Positions 1 through 14,999 are shown, counted from the first letter of the stretch. The stretch: 64,000 bases of DNA from Hydractinia symbiolongicarpus (GCF_029227915.1 NC_079880.1:30247501-30311500), one strand, 5' to 3'. Program-made: numbers and translations. Notes: generated by a model not told the origin, from the letters alone.

Positions 1-3000
1 AATGAAAACATTTTTGAAAACTACAAGTCTCATGCGTTATAGTGGTGAAAAAATAATATAAAAAATCGTTTGGGAAATGAGTTTACTCCTTGGGTAATTT
101 TTTGTATACTTTTGACTATACGGGCCAAGCCTGGGATTTACGGGAAATGGCGGGTTTTCGTTTGCCGGCGATTAAACTTCTTTTATTCAGCGTCCCATCA
201 AAAATGGAAACATTTTTGAAAACTACAAGTCTCATGCGTTTTAGTGGTGAAAAAATAATATAAAAAATCGTTCTGGAAGTGAGTTTACTCACAGGGTACT
301 TTCTTTGTATACATTCGACTACACGGGCCAAGCCTGGGATTTAGGGGAAATCGCTGGTTTTCGTTTGCCGGTGATTAAACTTCTTTTATTCAGCGTCCCA
401 TCAAAAATGAAAACATTTTTGAAAACTACAAGTCTCATGCGTTTTAGTGGTGAAAAAATAAGATAAAAAATCGTTCGGGAAATGAGTTTACTCCTTGGGT
501 AATTTTTTGTATACTTTTGACTATACGGGCCAAGCCTGGAATTTACGGGAAATGGCGGGTTTTCGTTTGCCGGCGATTAAACTTCTTTTATTCAGTGTCT
601 CATCAAAAATGAGTCTCATGCGTTTTAGTGGTGAAAAGATAATTTAAAAAATCGTTTTGGAAATGAGTTTAATCACACGGTACTTTCTTTGTATACATTC
701 GACTACACGGGCCAAGCCTGGGATTTAGGGGATATCGCTGGTTTTCGTTTGCCGGCGCTTAAACCTCTTTCATTAAGCGTCTCATCAAAAATGAAAACAT
801 TTTTGAAAACTACAAGTCTCATGCGTTTTAGTGGTGAAAAAATAATTTAAAAAATCGTTCGGGAAATGAGTTTACACCCTGGGTACTTTCTTTGTATGCT
901 TTTGACTATACGGGCCGAGTCCAGGATTTTCGGGAAATCGCAGGTTTTCGTTTGCCGGCGATTAAACTTCTTTTATTCAGCGTCTCATCAAAAATGAAAA
1001 ATTTTTTGAAAACTACAAGTCTCATGCGTTTTAGTGGTGAAAAAATAATTTAAAAAATCGTTCTTGAAATGAGTTTACTCACATGGTACTTTCTTTGTAT
1101 ACACTCGACTATACGGGCCAAGCCCGGGATTTACGGGAAATCGCGGGTTTTCGTTTGCCGGCAATTAAACCTCTTTCATTAAGCGTCTCATCAAAAATGA
1201 AAACATTTTTAAAAACTACAAGTCTCATGCGTTTTAGGGGTGAAAAAAAAATTTAAAAAATCGTTCGGGAAATGAGTTTACTCCCTTGGTACTTTCTTTG
1301 TATACATTCGACTATACGGGCCAAGCCCGGGATTTACGGGAAATCGCGGGTTTTCGTTTGCCGGCGATTAAACTTCTTTTATTCAGGGTCTCATCAAAAA
1401 TGAAAACAAATTTAAAGACTACAAGTCTCATGCGTTTTAGTGGTGAAAAAATAATTTAAAAAGTCGTTCGGGAAATGAGTTTACTCCCTGGGTATTTTCT
1501 TTGTATACTTTAGACTATACGGGCCAACCTGGGATTTACGGGAAATCGCGGGCTTTCGTTTGCCGGCGATTAAACTTCTTTTATTCAGCGTCTCATCAAA
1601 AATGAAAACAATTTTAAAAACTACAAGTCTCATGCGTTTTAGTGGTGAAAAAATAATTGAAAAAATCGTTCTGGAAATGAGTTTACTCACAGGGTACTTT
1701 CTTTGTATACATTCAACTATACGGGCCAAGCCCGGGATTTACGGGAAATCGCGGGTTTTCGTTTGCCGGCGATTAAACTTCTTTTATTCAGCGTCTCATC
1801 AAAAATGAAAACATTTTTGAAAACTACAAATCTCATGCGTTTTAGTGGTGAAAAAATAATTTAAAAAATCGTTCCGGAAATGAGTTTACTCCCTGGGTAC
1901 TTTCTTTGTATACTTTTGACTAGACGGGCCGAGTCCGGGATTTACGGGAAGTCGCGGGTTTTCGTTTGCCGGCGATTCAACTTCTTTTATTCAGGGTCTT
2001 ATCAAAAATGAAAACAAGTTTGAAGACTACAAGTCTCATGCGTTTTAGTGGTGAAAAAATAATTTAAAAAATCGTTCGGGAAATGAATTTTCTCCCTGGG
2101 TACTTTCTTTGTATACTTTTGACTATACGGGCCGAGTCCGGGATTTACGGGAAATCGCGGGTTTTCGTTTGCCGGCGATTAAACTTCTTTTTTTCAGCGT
2201 CCCATCAAAAATGAAAACATTTTTGAATACTACAAGTCTCATGCGTTATAGTGGTAAAAAAATAATATAAAAAATCGTTCGGGAAATGAGTTTACTCCTT
2301 GGGTAATTTTTTGTATACTTTTGACTATACGGGCCAAGCCTGGGATTTACGGGAAATGGCGGGTTTTCGTTTGCCGGCGATTAAACTTCTTTTATTCAGC
2401 GTCCCATCAAAAATGGAAACATTTTTGAAAACTACAAGTCTCATGCGTTTTAGTGGTGAAAAAATAATATAAAAAATCGTTCTGGAAGTGAGTTTACTCA
2501 CAGGGTACTTTCTTTGTATACATTCGACTACACGGGCCAAGCCTGGGATTTAGGGGAAATCGCTGGTTTTCGTTTGCCGGTGTTTAAACTTCTTTTATTT
2601 AGCGTCCCATCAAAAATGAAAACATTTTTGAAAACTACAAGTCTCATGCGTTTTAGTGGTGAAAAAATAAGATAAAAAATCGTTCGGGAAATGAGTTTAC
2701 TCCTTGGGTAATTTTTTGTATACTTTTGACTATACGGGCCAAGCCTGAAATTTACGGGAAATGGCGGGTTTTCGTTTGCCGGCGATTAAACTTCTTTTAT
2801 TCAGTGTCTCATCAAAAATGAGTCTCATGCGTTTTAGTGGTGAAAAGATAATTTAAAAAATCGTTTTGGAAATGAGTTTAATCACACGGTACTTTCTTTG
2901 TATACATTCGACTACACGGGCCAAGCCTGGGATTTAGGGGATATCGCTGGTTTTCGTTTTCCGGCGATTAAACCTCTTTCATTAAGCGTCTCATCAAAAA

Positions 3001-4280
3001 TGAAAACATTTTTGAAAACTACAAGTCTCATGCGTTTTAGTGGTGAAAAAATAATTTAAAAAATCGTTCGGGAAATGAGTTTACACCCTGGGTACTTTCT
3101 TTGTATGCTTTTGACTATACGGGCCGAGTCCAGGATTTTCGGGAAATCGCAGGTTTTCGTTTGCCGGCGATTAAACTTCTTTTATTCAGCGTCTCATCAA
3201 AAATGAAAACATTTTTAAAAACTACAAGTCTCATGCGTTTTAGGGGTGAAAAAAAAATTTAAAAAATCGTTCGGGAAATGAGTTTACTCCCTTGGTACTT
3301 TCTTTGTATACATTCGACTATACGGGCCAAGCCCGGGATTTACGGGAAATCGCGGGTTTTCGTTTGCCGGCGATTAAACTTCTTTTATTCAGGGTCTCAT
3401 CAAAAATGAAAACAAATTTAAAGACTACAAGTCTCATGCGTTTTAGTGGTGAAAAAATAATTTAAAAAGTCGTTCGGGAAATGAGTTTACTCCCTGGGTA
3501 TTTTCTTTGTATACTTTAGACTATACGGACCAACCTGGGATTTACGGGAAATCGCGGGCTTTCGTTTGCCGGCGATTAAACTTCTTTTATTCAGCGTCTC
3601 ATCAAAAATGAAAACAATTTTAAAAACTACAAGTCTCGTGCGTTTTAGTGGTGAAAAAATAATTGAAAAAATCGTTCTGGAAATGAGTTTACTCCCTGGG
3701 TATTTTCTTTGTATACTTTAGACTATACGGGCCAACCTGGGATTTACGGGAAATCGCGGGCTTTCGTTTGCCGGCGATTAAACTTCTTTTATTCAGCGTC
3801 TCATCAAAAATGAAAACAATTTTGAAAACTACAAGTCTCGTGCGTTTTAGTGGTGAAAAAATAATTGAAAAAATCGTTCTGGAAATGAGTTTACTCACAG
3901 GGTACTTTCTTTGTATACATTCGACTATACGGGCCAAGCCCGGGATTTACGGGAAATCGCGGGTTTTCGTTTGCCGGCGATTAAACTTCTTTTATTCAGC
4001 GTCTCATCAAAAATGAAAACATTTTTGAAAACTACAAATCTCATGCGTTTTAGTGGTGAAAAAATAATTTAAAAAATCGTTCCGGAAATGAGTTTACTCC
4101 CTGGGTACTTTCTTTTTATACTTTTGACTAGACGGGCCGAGTCCGGGATTTACGGGAAGTCGCGGGTTTTCGTTTGCCGGCGATTCAACTTCTTTTATTC
4201 AGGGTCTTATCAAAAATGAAAACAAGTTTGAAGACTACAAGTCTCATGCGTTTTAGTGGTGAAAAAATAATTTAAAAAAT
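1..4280. repeat. Higher-order repeat, about 2,208-bp unit (11 monomers), two copies
   Basis: Diagnostic variants recur at an offset of 2,208-2,209 bp, for example a monomer lacking about 22 bp next to ATCAAAAATGAGTCTCATGC near 605 and again near 2814. Between them the offset drops to about 2,004 bp around 1238/3242 and returns to 2,208 by 1481/3689. So the second copy has lost one monomer and duplicated another. Confidence 0.9.
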
Positions 4281-4284
4281 CGTT

Positions 4285-7200
4285 CAGGAAATGAGTTTAC
4301 TCCATGGGTACTTTCTTTGTATACTTTTGACTATACGGGCCAAGCCGGGACTTACGGGAAATCGCGGGTTTTCGTTTGCCGGCGATTAAACTTCTTTTAT
4401 TCAGCGTCTCATCAAAAATGAAAACAATTTTGAAAACTACAAGTCTTATGCGTTTTAGTGATGAAAAAATAATTTAAAAAATCGTTCTGGAAATGAAATT
4501 ACTCACAGGGTACTTTCTTTGTATACATTCGACTATACGGGCCAAGCCCGGGATTTACGGGAAATCGCGGGTTTTCGTTTGCCGGCGATTAAACTTCTTT
4601 TATTCAGCGTCTCATCAAAAATGAAAATATTTTTGAAAACTACAAGTCTCATGCGTTTTAGTGGTGAAAAAATAATTTAAAAAATCGTTCCGGAAATGAG
4701 TTTACTCCCTGGGTACTTTCTTTGTATACTTTTGACTAGACGGGCCGAGTCCGGGATTTACGGGAAGTCGCGGGTTTTCGTTTGCCGGCGATTCAAATTC
4801 TTTTATTCAGCGTCTCATTAAAATTGAAAACATTTTTAAAAACTACAAGTCTCATGGGCTTTAGTGATGAAAAAATAATTTAAAAAATCGTTCTGGAAAT
4901 GAGTTTACTCACAGGGTACTTTCTTTGTATACATTCGACTATACGGGCCAAGCCCGGGATTTACGGGAAATCGCGGGTTTTTGTTTGCCGGCGATTAAAC
5001 CTCTTTCATTAAGCGTCTCGTCAAAAATAAAAACATTTTTGAAAACTACAAGTCTCATGCGTTTTAGTGGTGAAAAAAAATTTAAAAAATCGTTCGGGAA
5101 ATGCGTTTACTCCCTGGGTACTTTCTTTGTATACTTTTGACTATACGGGCCAAGCCGGGATTTACGGGAAATCGCGGGTTTTCGTTTGCCGGCGATTAAA
5201 CTTCTTTTATTCAGCGTCTCATCAAAAATGAAAACAATTTTGAAAACTACAAGTCTTATGCGTTTTAGTGATGAAAAAATAATTTAAAAAATCGTTCTGG
5301 AAATGACTTTACTCACAAGGTACTTTCCTTTTATACATTCGACTATACGGGCCAAGCCCGGGATTTACGGGAAATCGCGGGTTTTCGTTTGCCGGCGATT
5401 AAACTTTTTTTATTCAGGGTCTCATCAAAAATGAAAACAAGTTTGAAGACTACAAGTCTCATGCGTTTTAGTGGTGAAAAAATAATTTAAAAAATCGTTC
5501 GGGAAATGAGTTTACTCCCTGGGTACTTTCTTTGTATACTTTAGACTATACGGGCCAACCCGGGATTTACGGGAAATCGCGGGATTTCGTTTGCCGGCGA
5601 TTAAACTTCTTTTATTCAGCGTCTCATCAAAAATGAAAACATTTTTGAAAACTACAAGTCTTATGCGTTTTAGAGGTGAAAAAATAATTTAAAAAATCGT
5701 TCTTGAAATGAGTTTACTCACAGGGTACTTTCTTTGTATACATTCGACTATACGGGCCAAGCCCGGGATTTACGGGAAATCGCGGGTTTTCGTTTGCCGG
5801 CGATTAAACTTCTTTTATTCAGCGTCTCATCAAAAATGAAAACATTTTTGAAAACTACAAATCTCATGCGTTTTAGTGGTGAAAAAATAATTTAAAAAAT
5901 CGTTCCGGAAATGACTTTACTCCCTGGGTACTTTCTTTGTATACTTTTGACTAGACGGGCCGAGTCCGGGATTTACGGGAAGTCGCGGGTTTTCGTTTGC
6001 CGGCGATTCAACTTCTTTTATTCAGGGTCTTATCAAAAATGAAAACAAGTTTGAAGACTACAAGTCTCATGCGTTTTAGTGGTGAAAAAATAATTTAAAA
6101 AATCGTTCAGGAAATGAGTTTACTCCATGGGTACTTTCTTTGTATACTTTTGACTATACGGGCCAAGCCGGGACTTACGGGAAATCGCGGGTTTTCGTTT
6201 GCCGGCGATTAAACTTCTTTTATTCAGCGTCTCATCAAAAATGAAAACAATTTTGAAAACTACAAGTCTTATGCGTTTTAGTGATGAAAAAATAATTTAA
6301 AAAATCGTTCTGGAAATGAAATTACTCACAGGGTACTTTCTTTGTATACATTCGACTATACGGGCCAAGCCCGGGATTTACGGGAAATCGCGGGTTTTCG
6401 TTTGCCGGCGATTAAACTTCTTTTATTCAGCGTCTCATCAAAAATGAAAACATTTTTGAAAACTACAAGTCTCATGCGTTTTAGTGGTGAAAAAATAATT
6501 TAAAAAATCGTTCCGGAAATGAGTTTACTCCCTGGGTACTTTCTTTGTATACTTTTGACTAGACGGGCCGAGTCCGGGATTTACGGGAAGTCGCGGGTTT
6601 TCGTTTGCCGGCGATTCAAATTCTTTTATTCAGCGTCTCATTAAAATTGAAAACATTTTTAAAAACTACAAGTCTCATGGGCTTTAGTGATGAAAAAATA
6701 ATTTAAAAAATCGTTCTGGAAATGAGTTTACTCACAGGGTACTTTCTTTGTATACATTCGACTATACGGGCCAAGCCCGGGATTTACGGGAAATCGCGGG
6801 TTTTTGTTTGCCGGCGATTAAACCTCTTTCATTAAGCGTCTCGTCAAAAATAAAAACATTTTTGAAAACTACAAGTCTCATGCGTTTTAGTGGTGAAAAA
6901 AAATTTAAAAAATCGTTCGGGAAATGCGTTTACTCCCTGGGTACTTTCTTTGTATACTTTTGACTATACGGGCCAAGCCGGGATTTACGGGAAATCGCGG
7001 GTTTTCGTTTGCCGGCGATTAAACTTCTTTTATTCAGCGTCTCATCAAAAATGAAAACAATTTTGAAAACTACAAGTCTTATGCGTTTTAGTGATGAAAA
7101 AATAATTTAAAAAATCGTTCTGAAAATGACTTTACTCACAAGGTACTTTCCTTTTATACATTCGACTATACGGGCCAAGCCCGGGATTTACGGGAAATTG

Positions 7201-7560
7201 CGGGTTTTCGTTTGCCGGCGATTAAACTTTTTTTATTCAGGGTCTCATCAAAAATGAAAACAAGTTTGAAGACTACAAGTCTCATGCGTTTTAGTGGTGA
7301 AAAAATAATTTAAAAAATCGTTCGGGAAATGAGTTTACTCCCTGGGTACTTTCTTTGTATACTTTAGACTATACGGGCCAACCCGGGATTTACGGGAAAT
7401 CGCGGGATTTCGTTTGCCGGCGATTAAACTTCTTTTATTCAGCGTCTCATCAAAAATGAAAACATTTTTGAAAACTACAAGTCTTATGCGTTTTAGAGGT
7501 GAAAAAATAATTTAAAAAATCGTTCTTGAAATGAGTTTACTCACAGGGTACTTTCTTTGT
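4285..7560. repeat. Higher-order repeat, 1,823-bp unit (9 monomers), about 1.8 copies
   Basis: The variant CTCCATGGGTAC near 4300 recurs near 6123, and a nine-monomer series with the same private changes (for example TTTTTGTTTGCCGG near 4979 and 6802) follows in both. Similarity breaks near 7560, where a CTCGCCTATACGG variant enters. Confidence 0.88.
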
Positions 7561-8739
7561 ATACACTCGCCTATACGGGCCAAGCCCGGGATTTACGGGA
7601 AATCGCGGGTTTTCGTTTGCCGGCGATTAAACCTCTTTCATTAAGCGTCTCATCAAAAATGAAAACATTTTTAAAAACTACAAGTCTCATGTGTTTTAGG
7701 GGTGAAAAAAAATTTAAAAAATCGTTCGGGAAATGAGTTTACTCCCTTGGTACTTTCTTTGTATACATTCAACTATACGGGCCAAGCCGGGACTTACGGG
7801 AAATCGCGGGTTTTCGTTTGCCGGCGATTAAACTTCTTTTATTCAGCGTCTCATCAAAAATGAAAGCAATTTTGAAAACTACAAGTCTTATGCGTTTTAG
7901 TGATGAAAAAATAATTTAAAAAATCGTTCTGGAAATGAAATTACTCACAGGGTACTTTCTTTGTATACATTCGACTATACGGGCCAAGCCCGGGATTTAC
8001 GGGAAATCGCGGGTTTTCGTTTGCCGGCGATTAAACTTCTTTTATTCAGCGTCTCATCAAAAATGAAAACATTTTTGAAAACTACCAGTCTCATGCGTTT
8101 TAGTGGTGAAAAAATAATTTAAAAAATCGTTCCGGAAATGAGTTTACTCCCTGGGTACTTTCTTTGTATACTTTTGACTAGACGGGCCGAGTCCGCGATT
8201 TACGGGAAGTCGCGGGTTTTCGTTTGCCGGCGATTCAACTTCTTTTATTCAGCGTCTCATCAAAATTGAAAACATTTTTAAAAACTACAAGTCTCATGGG
8301 CTTTAGTGATGAAAAAATAATTTAAAAAATCGTTCTGGAAATGAGTTTACTCACAGGGAACTTTCTTTGTATACACTCGACTATACGGGCCAAGCCCGGG
8401 ATTTACGGGAAATCGCGGGTTTTCGTTTGCCGGCGATTAAACCTCTTTCATTAAGCGTCTCATCAAAAATGAAAACATTTTTGAAGACTACAAGTCTCAT
8501 GCGTTTTAGTGGTGAAAAAATAATTTAAAAAATCGTTCGGGAAATGAGTTTACTCCCTGGGTATTTTCTTTGTATACTTTAGACTATACGGGCCAACCCG
8601 GGATTTACGGGAAATCGCGGGCTTTCGTTTGCCGGCGATTAAACTTCTTTTATTCAGCGTCTCATCAAAAATGAAAACAATTTTGAAAACTACAAGTCTT
8701 ATGCGTTTTAGTGATGAAAAAATAATTTAAAAAATCGTT

Positions 8740-11700
8740 CTGGAAATGAGTTTACTCACAGGGTACTTTCTTTGTATACATTCGACTATACGGGCCAAGC
8801 CCGGGATTTACGGGAAATCGCGGGTTTTCGTTTGCCAGCGATTAAACTTCTTTTATTCAGTGTCTCATCAAAAATGAAAACATTTTTGAAAACTACAAGT
8901 CTCATGCGTTTTAGTGGTGAAAAAATAATTTAAAAAATCGTTCCGGAAATGAGTTTACTCCCTGGGTACTTTCTTTGTATACTTTTGACTAGACGGGCCG
9001 AGTCCGGGATTTACGGGAAGTCGCGGATTTTCGTTTGCCGGCGATTCAACTTCTTTTATTCAGGGTCTCATCAAAAATGAAAACAAGTTTGAAGACTACA
9101 AGTCTTATGCGTTTTAGTGATGAAAAAATAATTTAAAAAATCGTTCTGGAAATGAGTTTACTCACAGGGTACTTTCTTTGTATACATTCGACTATACGGG
9201 CCAAGCCCGGGATTTACGGGAAATCGCGGGTTTTCGTTTGCCGGCGATTAAACTTCTTTTATTCAGTGTCTCATCAAAAATGAAAACATTTTTGAAAACT
9301 ACAAGTCTCATGCGTTTTAGTGGTGAAAAAATAATTTAAAAAATCGTTCCGGAAATGAGTTTACTCCCTGGGTACTTTCTTTGTATACTTTTGACTAGAC
9401 GGGCCGAGTCCGGGATTTACGGGAAGTCGCGGATTTTCGTTTGCCGGCGATTCAACTTCTTTTATTCAGGGTCTCATCAAAAATGAAAACAAGTTTGAAG
9501 ACTACAAGTCTTATGCGTTTTAGTGATGAAAAAATAATTTAAAAAATCGTTCTGGAAATGAGTTTACTCACAGGGTACTTTCTTTGTATACATTCGACTA
9601 TACGGGCCAAACCCGGGATTTACGGGAAATCGCGGGTTTTCGTTTGCCGGCGATTAAACTTCTTTTATTCAGCGTCTCATCAAAAATGAAAACATTTTTG
9701 AAAACTACAAGTCTCATGCGTTTTAGTGGTGAAAAAATAATTTAAAAAATCGTTCCGGAAATGAGTTTACTCCCTGGGTACTTTCTTTGTATACTTTTGA
9801 CTAGACGGGCCGAGTCCGCGATTTACGGGAAGTCGCGGGTTTTCGTTTGCCGGCGATTCAACTTCTTTTATTCAGCGTCTCATCAAAATTGAAAACATTT
9901 TTAAAAACTACAAGTCTCATGGGCTTTAGTGATGAAAAAATAATTTAAAAAATCGTTCTGGAAATGAGTTTACTCACAGGGAACTTTCTTTGTATACACT
10001 CGACTATACGGGCCAAGCCCGGGATTTACGGGAAATCGCGGGTTTTCGTTTGCCCGCGATTAAACCTCTTTCATTAAGCGTCTCATCAAAAATGAAAACA
10101 TTTTTGAAGACTACAAGTCTCATGCGTTTTAGTGGTGAAAAAATAATTTAAAAAATCGTTCGGGAAATGAGTTTACTCCCTGGGTATTTTCTTTGTATAC
10201 TTTAGACTATACGGGCCAACCCGGGATTTACGGGAAATCGCGGGCTTTCGTTTGCCGGCGATTAAACTTCTTTTATTCAGCGTCTCATCAAAAATGAAAA
10301 CAATTTTGAAAACTACAAGTCTTATGCGTTTTAGTGATGAAAAAATAATTTAAAAAATCGTTCTGGAAATGAGTTTACTCACAGGGTACTTTCTTTGTAT
10401 ACATTCGACTATACGGGCCAAGCTCGGGATTTACGGGAAATCGCGGGTTTTCGTTTGCCGGCGATTAAACTTCTTTTATTCAGTGTCTCATCAAAAATGA
10501 AAACATTTTTGAAAACTACAAGTCTCATGCGTTTTAGTGGTGAAAAAATAATTTAAAAAATCGTTCCGGAAATGAGTTTACTCCCTGGGTACTTTCTTTG
10601 TATACTTTTGACTAGACGGGCCGAGTCCGGGATTTACGGGAAGTCGCGGATTTTCGTTTGCCGGCGATTCAACTTCTTTTATTCAGGGTCTCATCAAAAA
10701 TGAAAACAAGTTTGAAGACTACAAGTCTTATGCGTTTTAGTGATGAAAAAATAATTTAAAAAATCGTTCTGGAAATGAGTTTACTCACAGGGTACTTTCT
10801 TTGTATACATTCGACTATACGGGCCAAGCCCGGGATTTACGGGAAATCGCGGGTTTTCGTTTGCCGGCGATTAAACTTCTTTTATTCAGCGTCTCATCAA
10901 AAATGAAAACAATTTTGAAAACTACAAGTCTTATGCGTTTTAGTGATGAAAAAATAATTTAAAAAATCGTTCTGGAAATGAGTTTACTCACAGGGTACTT
11001 TCTTTGTATACATTCGACTATACGGGCCAAGCTCGGGATTTACGGGAAATCGCGGGTTTTCGTTTGCCGGCGATTAAACTTCTTTTATTCAGTGTCTCAT
11101 CAAAAATGAAAACATATTTGAAAACTACAAGTCTCATGCGTTTTAGTGGTGAAAAAATAATTTAAAAAATCGTTCCGGAAATGAGTTTACTCCCTGGGTA
11201 CTTTCTTTGTATACTTTTGACTAGACGGGCCGAGTCCGGGATTTACGGGAAGTCGCGGATTTTCGTTTGCCGGCGATTCAACTTCTTTTATTCAGGGTCT
11301 CATCAAAAATGAAAACAAGTTTGGAGACTACAAGTCTTATGCGTTTTAGTGATGAAAAAATAATTTAAAAAATCGTTCTGGAAATGAGTTTACTCACAGG
11401 GTACTTTCTTTGTATACATTCGACTATACGGGCCAAGCCCGGGATTTACGGGAAATCGCGGGTTTTCGTTTGCCGGCGATTAAACTTCTTTTATTCAGTG
11501 TCTCATCAAAAATGAAAACATTTTTGAAAACTACAAGTCTCATGCGTTTTAGTGGTGAAAAAATAATTTAAAAAATCGTTCCGGAAATGAGTTTACTCCC
11601 TGGGTACTTTCTTTGTATACTTTCGACTAGACGGGCCGAGTCCGGGATTTACGGGAAGTCGCGGATTTTCGTTTGCCGGCGATTCAACTTCTTTTATTCA

Positions 11701-14700
11701 GGGTCTCATCAAAAATGAAAACAAGTTTGAAGACTACAAGTCTTATGCGTTTTAGTGATGAAAAAATAATTTAAAAAATCGTTCTGGAAATGAGTTTACT
11801 CACAGGGTACTTTCTTTGTATACATTCGACTATACGGGCCAAGCCCGGGATTTACGGGAAATCGCGGGTTTTCGTTTGCCGGCGATTAAACTTCTTTTAT
11901 TCAGCGTCTCATCAAAAATGAAAACATTTTTAAAAACTACAAGTCTCATGCGTTTTAGTGGTGAAAAAATAATTTAAAAAATCGTTCCGGAAATGAGTTT
12001 ACTCCCTGGGTACTTTCTTTGTATACTTTTGACTAGACGGGCCGAGTCCGCGATTTACGGGAAGTCGCGGGTTTTCGTTTGCCGGCGATTCAACTTCTTT
12101 TATTCAGCGTCTCATCAAAATTGAAAACATTTTTAAAAACTACAAGTCTCATGGGCTTTAGTGATGAAAAAATAATTTAAAAAATCGTTCTGGAAATGAG
12201 TTTACTCACAGGGAACTTTCTTTGTATACACTCGACTATACGGGCCAAGCCCGGGATTTACGGGAAATCGCGGGTTTCGTTTGCCGGCGATTAAACCTCT
12301 TTCATTAAGCGTCTCATCAAAAATGAAAACATTTTTGAAGACTACAAGTCTCATGCGTTTTAGTGGTGAAAAAATAATTTAAAAAATCGTTCGGGAAATG
12401 AGTTTACTCCCTGGGTATTTTCTTTGTATACTTTAGACTATACGGGCCAACCCGGGATTTACGGGAAATCGCGGGCTTTCGTTTGCCGGCGATTAAACTT
12501 CTTTTATTCAGCGTCTCATCAAAAATGAAAACAATTTTGAAAACTACAAGTCTTATGCGTTTTGGTGATGAAAAAATAATTTAAAAAATCGTTCTGGAAA
12601 TGAGTTTACTCACAGGGTACTTTCTTTGTATACATTCGACTATACGGGCCAAGCCCGGGATTTACGGGAAATCGCGGGTTTTCGTTTGCCGGCGATTAAA
12701 CTTCTTTTATTCAGTGTCTCATCAAAAATGAAAACATTTTTGAAAACTACAAGTCTCATGCGTTTTAGTGGTGAAAAAATAATTTAAAAAATCGTTTCGG
12801 AAATGAGTTTACTCCCTGGGTACTTTCTTTGTATACTTTTGACTAGACGGGCCGAGTCCGGGATTTACGGGAAGTCGCGGATTTTCGTTTGCCGGCGATT
12901 CAACTTCTTTTATTCAGGGTCTCATCAAAAATGAAAACAAGTTTGAAGACTACAAGTCTTATGCGTTTTAGTGATGAAAAAATAATTTAAAAAATCGTTC
13001 TGGAAATGAGTTTACCCACAGGGTACTTTCTTTGTATACATTCGACTATACGGGCCAAGCCCGGGATTTACGGGAAATCGCGGGTTTTCGTTTGCCGGCG
13101 ATTAAACTTCTTTTATTCAGCGTCTCATCAAAAATGAAAACATTTTTGAAAACTACAAGTCTCATGCGTTTTAGTGGTGAAAAAATAACTTGAAAAATCG
13201 TTCCGGAAATGAGTTTACTCCCTGGGTACTTTCTTTGTATACTTTTGACTAGACGGGCCGAGTCCGGGATTTACGGGAAGTCGCGGGTTTTCGTTTGCTG
13301 GCGATTCAACTTCTTTTATTCAGGGTCTCATCAAAAATGAAAACAAGTTTGAAGACTACAAGTCTTATGCGTTTTAGTGGTGAAAAAATAATTTAAAAAA
13401 TCGTTCTGGAAATGAGTTTACTCACAGGGTACTTTCTTTGTATACATTCGACTATACGGGCCAAGCCCGGGATTTACGGGAAATCGCGGGTTTTCGTTTG
13501 CCGGCGATTAAACTTCTTTTATTCAGTGTCTCATCAAAAATGAAAACATTTTTGAAAACTACAAGTCTCATGCGTTTTAGTGGTGAAAAAATAATTTAAA
13601 AAATCGTTCCGGAAATGAGTTTACTCCCTGGGTACTTTCTTTGTATACTTTTGACTAGACGGGCCGAGTCCGGGATTTACGGGAAGTCGCAGGTTTTCGT
13701 TTGCCGGCGATTCAACTTCTTTTATTCAGGGTCTCATCAAAAATGAAAACAAGTTTGAAGACTACAAGTCTTATGCGTTTTAGTGATGAAAAAATAATTT
13801 AAAAAATCGTTCTGGAAATGAGTTTACTCACAGGGTACTATCTTTGTATACATTCGACTATACGGGCCAAGCCCGGGATTTACGGGAAATCGCGGGTTTT
13901 CGTTTGCCGGCGATTAAACTTCTTTTATTCAGCGTCTCATTAAAAATGAAAACATTTTTGAAAACTACAAGTCTCATGCGTTTTAGTGGTGAAAAAATAA
14001 CTTGAAAAATCGTTCCGGAAATGAGTTTACTCCCTGGGTACTTTCTTTGTATACTTTTGACTAGACGGGCCGAGTCCGGGATTTACGGGAAGTCGCGGGT
14101 TTTCGTTTGCTGGCGATTCAACTTCTTTTATTCAGGGTCTCATCAAAAATAAAAACAAGTTTGAAGACTACAAGTCTTATGCGTTTTAGTGGTGAAAAAA
14201 TAATTTAAAAAATCGTTCTGGAAATGAGTTTACTCACAGGGTACTTTCTTTGTATACATTCGACTATACGGGCCAAGCCCGGGATTTACGGGAAATCGCG
14301 GGTTTTCGTTTGCCGGCGATTAAACTTCTTTTATTCAGTGTCTCATCAAAAATGAAAACATTTTTGAAAACTACAAGTCTCATGCGTTTTAGTGGTGAAA
14401 AAATAATTTAAAAAATCGTTCCGGAAATGAGTTTACTCCCTGGGTACTTTCTTTGTATACTTTTGACTAGACGGGCCGAGTCCGGGATTTACGGGAAGTC
14501 GCGGGTTTTCGTTTGCCGGCGATTCAACTTCTTTTATTCATTGTCTCATCAAAAATGAAAACAAGTTTGAAGACTACAAGTCTTATGCGTTTTAGTGATG
14601 AAAAAATAATTTAAAAAATCGTTCTGGAAATGAGTTTACTCACAGGGTACTTTCTTTGTATACATTCGACTATACGGGCCAAGCCCGGGATTTACGGGAA

Positions 14701-14900
14701 ATCGCGGGTTTTCGTTTGCCGGCGATTAAACTTCTTTTATTCAGCGTCTCATCAAAAATGAAAACATTTTTGAAAACTACAAGTCTCATGCGTTTTAGTG
14801 GTGAAAAAATAATTTGAAAAATCGTTCCGGAAATGAGTTTACTCCCTGGGTACTTTCTTTGTATACTTTTGACTAGACGGGCCGAGTCCGGGATTTACGG
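8740..14900. repeat. Alternating dimeric satellite zone with 812-bp tetramers
   Basis: Here the two main monomer types mostly alternate (CTCACAGGG/CCAAGCCC, then CTCCCTGGG/GACTAGACGGGCCGAGTCC), giving a dimer of about 406 bp. A rare TTGAAAAATCG variant near 13189, 14001 and 14813 recurs every 812 bp, which shows a four-monomer unit. Confidence 0.85.
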
Positions 14901-14999
14901 GAAGTCGCGGGTTTTCGTTTGCTGGCGATTCAACTTCTTTTATTCAGGGTCTCATCAAAAATGAAAACAAGTTTGAAGACTACAAGTCTTATGCGTTCT

